A stretch of 64,000 bases of DNA from Pholiota molesta (Eukaryota; Basidiomycota; Agaricomycetes; Agaricales; Strophariaceae). The stretch spans positions 21,765 through 85,764 of the forward strand of contig JACGCK010000190.1 in NCBI GenBank assembly GCA_014925825.1. The letters are read 5' to 3'. Below the pieces are notes generated by a model. It was not told where the DNA came from. It worked only from the letters and a program-made list of their open reading frames with translations, and ran no database searches. Shown piece after piece: positions 55,446 to 64,000 of this stretch (its first letter is position 1; each line of letters begins with the position of its first letter). Position numbers and translations under genes: made by a program.

Positions 55446-58357
55446 AGGAATGATATCATTGATACTGGTGGTCTTGTAGCTTAATATTTACTTCTCCCTA
55501 CTGTATCGAATTCATTCCAATATAACATACCATATGTCTCGAAATTATCTCATAAATTTTATAGGAGGTAGGGATAGTGACTACGAAAAGAGGACGTCGA
55601 GCAAGGGGGTATATTCCCAGCCAGCTCATGTAAATTTCGCTCCAAGAGGGCGTGATCCCTAGGTCTGTTATAGTCTGTTATTATCTTACTGGAAATTTGA
55701 GGCAACCCGTGGTCATGAATCTCCTGACGCATCCCTTGACTCTGAATCGTACACCAGGCTACGCTGAGAAAGATGGACTTCGTCGTTGACAGTTACGAAA
55801 AATCTATCCTCAACTCTGAGGCCGTGGATTCCGAGGCTTTCTACCAAAAATATGAGAGATTTGGGCGGTGAACAACAATTGGCAGCCTGCCAACACATCG
55901 ACAGTGGGATACTGGTTATAAATTTAACTGGAGTCCAGGTGGATGCCAAATGAATGCGCGCATTAGAATTCTTTATGGGCCTGTGTATGAGTTCCATTTA
56001 AATTGTTAATTTGCTATTCTTGTTAGGGAAATTAGCAGAAGCACAAACATTAATCTATCAGGAATACTATTAGGATTTAGAAGGGAACAAGCACAAGGTA
56101 CCATAAACCGGTGCCTGCCAGCACTACAGGTCCTCCTACTTAGCACGCCATAGCTCGGCACATACACATGTCTATTGTTATCTATCAGGTTGAAGAGCCA
56201 AATGTCATCGGCTTTAGCGATGTTGTGTCCGTAAAGAAGACCTTTCAAAGACAGACTTTGAGTTTCTAGGAGTTTCTTCACACGATCTTTGCGTGGATCA
56301 TGTGGAGGTGGAGTGGCCTGTTCGTTGTAGTTTCCGTACCCAATATCGTAGGGCTACGATCGAAAGGTTTAAGGGGCCAAGGAACGGGGTAGATTGAGTA
56401 GTTTGGATATGGAAAATCACCTCGAAATCTGATACAGTTTAGACGATGGGGTTTCATCAAACCAAGGATCGGCGCTCAGTATCTAATTGACAGTAGTCGA
56501 ATTGATAAGGGATCCTGCTCTCCCATCTTAGTGTTCCTACTAGCTGGAAGTAAGTCATCATACTATAATAGATATGCCAGAAGTTGAACGGATAGAGCCT
56601 AGATTGCGCTCGTTCTTTCACTCCGGAGCTCGTGCTTTGCGGGAAGTTGGAAGTCAACTCTACTGGAACTACATATGGTCATTAGGGGCGGATCCAATTC
56701 GCTGATTCTTCTATTCAGGGCATTTCTATTCTAAAGAGAAACCGCAGGCTGGCGATGCTTGGCGATGCGGGGAAAGAAGACGAGCGTCCATCTATGATGA
56801 ACTTCTCTCGTCTCGGACCTTGGATGTGATTTTCGGTCTTCCAAATTGACTAAACGACTCATCTTAAAGGCAACCGACTCAAGCAAGCCATTTTTTTTTT
56901 CGAATCATGACGATTCTGAACCAGTAAGACGATGTTACATTGTCACTGCCTGTTGCTGCTGACCTGTGAGGCCTAAATAAAGTTACGCCACATATCAGAT
57001 GAAAGAGTACCCACAATGAATGGACATATCTGATATCGTACTTATGACGCGGTGTACTATATTACCCTCAGACTCTATATCATCCAAATGACTTCTGTGT
57101 ATTATCAATTATCATTAGTGGTAATTTATTAGCGCCCAGAATGGGCAACGCAGGGCAATGACATTCATTGGCCAAGCGCCGGCTTGTGGCATGCCACTAT
57201 ATATGATGCCATCATGAATACACTTTACCGATTTGTTCTCTGAAGTCGCATGGCTCTTGATAGCAAGCCACACGACGACGGACCGTCATGTATCGGGCGG
57301 GCGACCGAATGCGCTACGTTGAAAGTCTAATCCAACTACGGGTGTGCCGAATATTCTGCGCAAGTTGTTATGGTGTCCCGGGTCCCTTGAACTTTCTTGC
57401 CTTCATATGTACCATGCATACGGGTTCCTTGCACAGGGGGCTGACTAAATTTGAGTTCAAAGGAAGTGAAGGGAAGCAGGCTGGATCCGGTGGCTCGGAT
57501 GGATGTGTCGGTAGCGATTTCGAGCTGGCGGAGGCAGTACTGCCAGAGGTAAGTAACTTTAGGTGTCTTGCACCTTGGTTGCATATATCAAATTAATTCC
57601 CTTTGTTAGTATAAACGCCCGATACCTTTGAACTTCAAATGTGAAATGTGCGCTAACGAATTAAGGACAACGGTCTTAAGAGTTGATATGTACGACCATT
57701 GCGTGAAAATCAGTTACATACCGAGAGTCAAATCAAATTCCCAGCGGAGTGTTCTGGATGCGTACGCCGCGCGAGGTTTATCCATTTGTTTCGGAATCTT
57801 ACAACCCACTTCGGGCAGAGTACTTCGGATTTTAGCAGATTTTTCCGCGATGGACATTATGATGGTTCTCGAGGAAGACAGAAATGCGGGGTAAGATGAT
57901 GGGTATTTTTAAAGTCGGCCCGGCCGACGTTCATACCAAGCCAATGATCAGGAGAAGATCGTTTAATTGTACCAGAGCATGTGGCAAGAAACTTAGAAAG
58001 CAGCGATGACTCTTTCGGAAAAATTGACCGGCCTTCTTATCCTGATGCTGGGGTACTCGGGCGAACTTTCTCCTGCCGTCTGAAATAGCAAAACAAGCCT
58101 GGGATTACATACCCTTTTGTTCCCCGTTATCGCCGACTATCGTCTACTCCAGTCTGCGAGATTCACGTGTAAGTAACAGTACAAGATCCAACAGTAAGAA
58201 AGGAATAGAAAGCAATTCATGCATTGGGCGAATATAGAGACCCAATGCTCCATATTACTGGGTACCGCCATTGGAGAGGGAGGACAGGGGAGGACAGGAC
58301 ACACGATAAAATATATATGTACATTACAATTTACCATACCATACAGACAGAGGCGCG
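55446..58357. other. Gene-poor region, F-box B to RUS gene
   Basis: Holds the unassigned minus-strand ORF cluster described separately and short plus-strand ORFs at 57288-57596 and 57628-57894 without motifs. 58260-58345 is repetitive and AT-rich, near the 3' end of the RUS gene. Confidence 0.4.
55713..56657 (-). CDS. Unrecognised multi-exon ORF cluster (hypothetical)
   Basis: Four minus-strand open stretches (56657-56457, 56460-56278, 56281-56006, 55997-55713) abut or nearly abut one another. A plausible intron GTGATTTTCC...GATCGTAG (about 56350-56420) links into the open frame YDIGYGNYNEQATPPPHD followed by PRKDRVKKLLETQSLSLKGL and ADDIWLFNLIDNN. The charged then hydrophobic pattern looks protein-like, but no family was recognised. 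The exon before the intron has a stop in the matching phase, so the model is incomplete or the gene is broken. Confidence 0.25.
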
Positions 58358-60094
58358 TCAGCGAGATTTCCTATCCTCCGCGCCGCCCGCCGTAACTGCA
58401 GTCACCACCGCACGAGGCAACCCCGTCATGATCGCACAGTCAGCAATATTCCACTGCGCCCTGTCCAGACTGGTCATAAACTCTTGCCGCTGCGCTTTCA
58501 CTTTATCATACGCGCTCCGTACGATGCGCAGCGCATCCACAGTTGGGTCCCCACTGCTGTTCGCGCAGATCTCGAGAGCTTGTAGCCACGCTGTTATCAT
58601 GTCGTCATCGGTATACCCTTCTTTGAGGACGACATGGATGCGTCTGAAGCCGTGGACGGTGGGGGAGTCAGAGGCCTTTTCCGCGTAGCGAAGGCAGGAA
58701 GGGTCGAACCAGACCACGTATCGTTCCTCGCGGAACAGGTGCAGCAGTTCCAGGGGTATACGGCCGCGGAGAATATCTGAGAAGGATGAGCCGATGGTAC
58801 AGTGGCCGAGAACGCGCCCGGTCAAGGCGTCGCGGATCGTGCTGGGGCTGTCGAAAATCCGCTCGAGGGCGGCGGTCTGCGCGGGGGTAGGACCGACAGG
58901 GGAGGGTGATTTCTGATACAACGTCCATGTGATGTTGAGGCGTTGTCGGTTTAGTGAGCGAAGAACGAGGCCTCGCACGCCCAAGTAGTTTATTGCTAGA
59001 TGTAAACCTACGAGGATGAAAAGAGCACTGTACGTGGTCAGTGGCGTTGTCAAGTATGGTACAATTAGTGTTCCCAACTACAAAGGAACGTGAGTACGAG
59101 GCAGATCGTGCATCAGGACTGTTGCTTACCAGCATGCCAAAAAGGGCCAGTACTGTTTCTTTGCTGGAATCTTTGGCGTTTAGATCACCGACGTCGCCTT
59201 TGCCGTGGATGGGAGTGGCGAAATGCATGGTAATGGACGCTTTAGACCCGCCGGCAGCGATGCCACATAGCGATTTGAAGACGGCACTGAGACATAGCGC
59301 GATAACACGCAGACCAGGAATAGGGACGGCGTTGAGGGCTGGGGAGAATGTGTCGAGGATGACTGCGGTATCGTTTAGCACGTCGGCGAGCAGTCGGAAT
59401 TTTTTCGCTTCTGGTGACAGGGAAGAACCGACTAGGTGGGCGGAGAGAATGGCTAGAGGGAAATGTTGGTGGGTCAAAAAAGGAAGAGGAAGGTGGTGGG
59501 CGTACTTGTCAGACGGCTAAATACATCTTGGAGAACGGAGAGAAGGAGGGCTTGGGTGGGCGAAGCGTTCGGGTCTCCCACACCAAAACCTTTTGAATTC
59601 CTGGGGTGTAAGACACAACAAAGACGAAAGAATGGTCTCCACAAACCTTGTAGAATGGCTCTGGAGGATATGAGGCTGGCCAAGGAGTTGCAGAATGCTT
59701 GCAAGGTATTCAGGATTTGATAGCTGGAGCCGGGTATACATCACTCGAGCATCGTGAACTCTTCAGAGATAACGCATACCGAAGATAATCTGGTCAGAAG
59801 GTATCAATGAGCAAATGTTTCCCTTGGTAATGGTATGAGACGCACCTGGGGAAACACTGTTCGGATAATTGACTGGAAGGAACATTCGCGTCATGAGGTC
59901 GACAAGATATATCCATCCCTTCTGGCCTGCTCTTTGGGTAGAGATGGTCGTTTTAGATGTCTAATTGGTGCGTTTCGGTGAATATGTTATCTTGATACTT
60001 CTTAATCACACACCTCAATACCATGCTCATTGATGTGAATTCGAAAGATGCGGCCTGCGTTATCTCTTTCCTCGATAATCTGCTCATCGACCAT
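58358..60094 (-). CDS. RUS/DUF647 family protein (ROOT UVB SENSITIVE-like)
   Basis: The start MVDEQIIEERDNAGRIFRIH at 60094 is followed by several short introns. Family blocks are TRMFLPVNYPNSVSP, GFGVGDPNASPTQALLLSVL and AHLVGSSLSPEAKKFRLLAD. Next come DVLNDTAVILDTFSPAL, CGIAAGGSKASITMHFA and GDLNAKDSSKETVLALFGML. After an intron the domain ends GTLIVPYLTTPLTTYSALFI and NYLGVRGLVLRSLNRQR. The N-terminal half contains hydrophobic helices consistent with membrane association. The C-terminal part after 58900 is less conserved. RUS proteins are known from plants in UV-B and auxin responses and are widespread in fungi without an agreed function. This gene reads without frame breaks, which is useful as a control for the broken genes elsewhere. 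Confidence 0.88.
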
Positions 60095-60395
60095 AAGTTT
60101 GCGTGCGGGGCGTTAGAATCTAGATGCTGTTCCAAATAAGTTCAGAAAAGTTAGAAAACTACGTAGTAGAAGTTCTCAACGTTAGCTTGACGAATTACTT
60201 TGCTACGATTCACTTGGTCTGGAAGAGGCTTCAAGTTCATTGTTCAAGTCAAGGTTGCTTCGATCTCCGCAGTATTGCCTTCCACGTGACTGACGCGTTA
60301 ATTCATGTGACGTGACTCAACGCGACTTGGTTCAAATCTGAGGGTGTCACGTCGTTGCTGTTGTCACAGCGACCCTTTGTTTCTGAATTTGTGGG
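60095..60395. promoter_or_regulatory. Divergent promoter, RUS and RING-RRM genes
   Basis: 301 nt between divergent ATGs. It contains CACGTGAC near 60284 (an E-box-like core) and several GTGAC/GTCAC repeats (60290-60350). No TATA box. Motif evidence only. Confidence 0.4.
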
Positions 60396-63300
60396 ATGTC
60401 GTTCTCAGTCCCAACGTCGCCAGCGATGTCCCGTTCGGCCAAGGCGCAGCCAGTTACGCCCCAGCGTCTCCCTCGCCACCAGCCTCGCTCCCAATCCTTC
60501 TACAGGTCACCCCTCACGCCCTCAACGAGCCCCTACACACCCATGAGCCTCCGTTCGTTCGATTCGACAGGTTCGTCCATCTTGACGACCCCCGACAATC
60601 TCAACATCAACGTCAAAAAGCGGCTCGCATTCTCCGGCGTGTCACCAGATGTTGTTCGAACTACGGCAGCAAGCCAGGACAAGAGCATTGCAGATATTGC
60701 AGACAACTGGAGATCTCGCGCAAACGAAAACGGCATAAAAGTCGCATTTGAGCCTCAAGATGACTCTAACTACATTGCGGATGATTGTGAGTGTATATAT
60801 GCGTGATATCTTACGATTTACGGCTCTAAAAAGCGCATATAGCCAGTGATATGTCATTATCCGATGTTGCGAACGACTCGGTCATCATATCTGAGGATTG
60901 TACGTGTCCTATCTAAAAGTCTGGAGTATTTATTCAATGTGCTAACTAAATCACATAAACAGCTCTTCTCGCCGCACCGTCTTTCTCAACACACCGTAGA
61001 CTGCACAGTTTACCCATTTCCAATAGGCCTAGAGCCCAGTCGCATGCATCCGCTCCTCGTTCTCGTGCACATCCTTCCTCACCCGTGATTCCTCGTATTA
61101 CCGAACGTCCACCGCAACCGACATCTCCGTTACAACCTCGCCGGACCGTCTCTTCGTTCAACCAGTCTTTGAACTTGATGTCGACACCTCCCCCCAACCG
61201 AACTCTCGCCAGGCAGTTAAAGCTAAAAGGAAGTCTGACAGACCCTGCGCAACCGCGAAGACGTGAGGCCTTTGGAACCGTATGTAAATTTAACCACTTC
61301 TTTCATTCCTTTTTAACCACCGCAACGTCAGGTATCTACTACCCATAACGTAGGCCAGAGGAATGCTAGCATGAATTTGGCCCTAGAACCCGACACCTCT
61401 CTCGACCTGTTTGACATAGACGAGAACGATTTTGAATACGAAAATGAATTCCAGGATTCAGAAATCCAGAATTCCTTCTCTCGTAATTTACAAGCACTCC
61501 AAGCACATTCCTTCGGATACCCGACTTTTGCTCCTCGATATCAGCAAGAGCAATTGGACTCCTTTAATCAGCCTACCTTTGCCGACCCTTTCCAGCACAA
61601 CGCTTTAACCTCTGGACTGCTTAATGGACGTATATTGAACGGTATCGCGGAAAGTGTCGAACATCATTTCCAAGCTACCCGTCAACCACCTCTCCAAAAG
61701 CCTTTTTATGACGAGCTCCATCAAAATGGACATGTGTTTTATCCTTCGGTTCCTCGCCTCCCTCAATACAACCAAGGCATTCCTCACGCTTATCCCGCTC
61801 CTCAATTTATTCCGGTTCCTCAACCTGCCGTCATGTCGTTCCAACCGCCCATCTCCATGCACGCTAAGGCGCCAGCGGACCGATCCTTCTCCTCTCCAGC
61901 ATCCAAGTCCTATACTCAACCACTTGCCCCTGAATTGAATCCGACCGACTGTTCAGTTTGTCTTGCCTCTCATCCCACTACCCTCGCCATTCTTCAGCCA
62001 TGTAGGCACCCCCTTTGCTCCGCCTGCCTGACCAGTGCGTTGAACATTGTCGGCGAAAAGGACATGGAATGTGCCGTGTGCAAGCAGAGCGTCGAAGACT
62101 TCAAACTTATGATGGGCTCATCGAAAGGCGGCAAGACTGGGGCCGATACTTCTGCTTTGGCGTCTGAGATTCACTCGACTACTGTCGACGGAGTAGAGAA
62201 TGTCGCTAGCGATCTATCGGATGTGGTGGGCAAGTCCTCTATGGAGCACCCGTTCTCTTCTGGCATCCCGAATGCCTTCGACCATGACAGTGCGAACGAT
62301 AGCAATGGAGACTGGAGAGCGCTTTCGAGTTCGGTCTTTTCCTAGGTGATTTGCGCGCCTCGACTCCGAAGCTGGAGCAGCAGATGCAGGAACAGTCCAA
62401 CGGATGGTCTCAAGGTCGTTCTTCGCAAAGGGATTTGCGCAACGGAGAAGACAATGTTGTTTTGAGGATCGATAACGTGCCTTGGGTAAGTTTATTTGTG
62501 ACATGTTGTCGTCTCAACGCACTAACGAATGTATAGGATATTACGCCGCTTCAGATTACAAAATGGCTCCAGCAGCCTGTGGAGAGGGTCCATGTTCTCT
62601 TGGACGGCAAGGGCAAGACTTTGAGCCATGCGTACGTCGAAGTCAGAGATGCTGCCACCGCTGGTGCCATCCTTCGTGGCGAAGCACTTTCTTCTTCTGG
62701 AAAGAAAGAGCGAGGAAGCGTTTTGGGACGTGGAAGACGGGCTCGCGGTGTCACTGTCACTAGGAGTGGTCAGCAAGAACTGATGCGCGATGTATGCTTT
62801 TTTCTTTCTTTTCAAGGTTCGTTTCATTTGGGCTGATATTTGTTTACTAGCTGTTCCCTCGTTGGCGTGGTACCTTTGACGGCTCTAGGCCCTCCCTCGC
62901 TGGCGTTGAGGGCGATCGAGTCATTGGAGCTTTGGAGGGAGGTCTGTTAACTGAGCATGAGATTTCGGGATTGTTATATCTTATTCGCGAACCTGATGTG
63001 CCGTCATTATATTCATTTCATTTTTGCCACTGAGGATGCGTTGCTGATACGTTCTTTCTCGTAGTCGCATTTCCTGAAAGTGCCGTCGCTGCCCTTCCAT
63101 TCGCTCATCAGCATCTTGAGCAAGTTCCCGACGGACGCGGACAGTCGGTTGTTTTGGTCGGCTAACGTTAGGGATATGCTGTTCGGTGAGTTTCTTTCGT
63201 TGTATGTCCAGGAAGATTGACTGACCAAGTTATCTCTATTTTCATCGTATAGATGCGACATATAGTGAGTATTGCCTAGATTATCTACCGGCATGTCAAA

Positions 63301-63782
63301 CTGATTATCTTGTTTAGATGCCATAAAAGTACTGCTGCCTCGCATCGCTAAGGCGAAGGAAATTGCGAATCTTCCTCGCGTCAGCAAGAAGAGGAGTACA
63401 CTATCGACCTTGCCGTCGATATCTTGCATACTGCTCTTGATTGCAAAGGTGCGAACAATTTGTTTCGCCATTTTGCCAATACTTGCTGACGGTCTTTTCT
63501 TTGGTAGCTTTCACGGTTCAACAAATCCAAGCGTTGATCGACTTGGCTCAAGCCTGCTCCTTGCCGCTACCAGAGCATGACCAGTCGCACATCTCGGATT
63601 CCTCCAGTCTAAGTGGGGATAATAGTGGTTTGAGGACGCCGTCGAGCCAGGATTCCTCAACGATTGTCTTCAAGCAGCACAATCTCGCCGAAGATCGCTC
63701 TCTAGAGAAGATTGCCAAGGAATTCGGCATCGACGCGCATGTTATGCAGGCATTGGCTCAACGGCTGGCGAACCTTTCCTGA
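60396..63782 (+). CDS. RING-finger plus RRM protein
   Basis: Starts MSFSVPTSPAMSRSAKAQP with a Ser/Pro-rich N-terminus. Introns interrupt near 60788, 60902 and 61279. A C3HC4 RING lies at about 61947-62095: CSVCLASHPTT, CRHPLCSACLTSA, CAVCKQ. This suggests E3 ubiquitin ligase activity. After a linker with one frame break near 62340 comes an RRM-like domain (NVVLRIDNVPW, then DITPLQITKWLQQPVERVHV and KTLSHAYVEVRD), with a GTAAGT intron after VPW. A Trp/Arg block LFPRWRGTFDGSRPSL and a helical C-terminus follow, ending IDAHVMQALAQRLANLS* at 63782. CNOT4 also couples RING and RRM, but there the RING is N-terminal and of a different cysteine pattern, so this is not a simple CNOT4 orthologue. The role is likely RNA-linked ubiquitination, by inference. 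Confidence 0.85.
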
Positions 63783-64000
63783 TCTCTTTCGTGTTTCTCT
63801 GGACGTCTGTCTTTCCTCCATCACGCCTTCCATCATGAATCTTATGACCAACTCCTTTGGACTCTTATACCGAATTATGCCCCCTCCTGCATCTCCCTTT
63901 GCCTTTCCTTTTGCCCATGCAATCATGCCTTCCTCTGCGCTTTCTCTTTATCCTCAGTTGTCCCTTTCTTGCCATTCACCACGATCCTGCTGTTGCTATC
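63783..64000. other. 3' flank of the RING-RRM gene
   Basis: C/T-rich sequence without an ORF of interest, probably 3' UTR and downstream spacer. Confidence 0.4.

Noticed and set aside
1..64000. tRNA, rRNA or CRISPR features
   Set aside because: Scanned for T-loop consensus (GGTTCGAATCC-like) and regular short repeat-spacer arrays. Near matches (for example around 60330) had no cloverleaf, and no array was found.

Overview
The window looks like nuclear DNA of a filamentous basidiomycete, probably an Agaricomycete. Genes on both strands are cut by many short (about 45-75 nt) GT-AG introns, coding exons are GC-rich, and the protein set is typical: a QDE-1-type RNA-dependent RNA polymerase, a fungalysin metalloprotease, an OTT_1508-like deaminase, F-box proteins, exocyst and COPII subunits. 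No bacterial, organellar or viral gene was seen.

Layout. 1-2463 (-): 3' part of a cellular RNA-dependent RNA polymerase with its catalytic DLDGD, running off the left edge. It is divergent from a P-loop NTPase (2607-3280, +). 3444-5617 (+): EXO70 copy 1, without its normal C-terminal exons. 5.6-12.3 kb has no recognisable gene. It holds an AT-rich stretch with a degenerate CGCGGGAA repeat array, then a GC-rich island with internal repeats. 12512-14821 (+): EXO70 copy 2, with the correct C-terminus but many frame breaks. 17657-19997 (+): secreted M36 metalloprotease. 20794-22236 (+): aldo/keto reductase. 22690-24252 (-): conserved hypothetical protein. 24640-29352 (+): SEC31. 29651-31146 (-): deaminase-like gene. 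31841-33187 (+): F-box-like gene. 34027-35550 (-): eIF4E family member.

35.6-48.4 kb is a gene-poor accessory stretch. Its main feature is a 2.16 kb foldback element (41061-43223) with about 108 bp terminal inverted repeats, a 7 bp target-site duplication and two long internal palindromes. A three-copy tandem repeat follows at 45.8-46.8 kb. The right part is gene-dense again: a bHLH transcription factor (48389-52810, +) with a very long first intron, a second F-box-like gene (54010-55445, +), a RUS/DUF647 gene (58358-60094, -) and a RING+RRM protein (60396-63782, +), the last two sharing a 301 bp promoter gap.

The genes form no single pathway. They are housekeeping functions (secretory traffic, translation, membrane tethering) interspersed with accessory DNA.

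One caution applies throughout. Several well-conserved genes (SEC31, the reductase, eIF4E, the deaminase, EXO70 copy 2) carry single-base frame breaks that mostly look like one base lost from a homopolymer. This points to base-calling errors in the assembly more than to mass pseudogenisation. Exon boundaries given here were read by eye from splice motifs and homologous reading frames.
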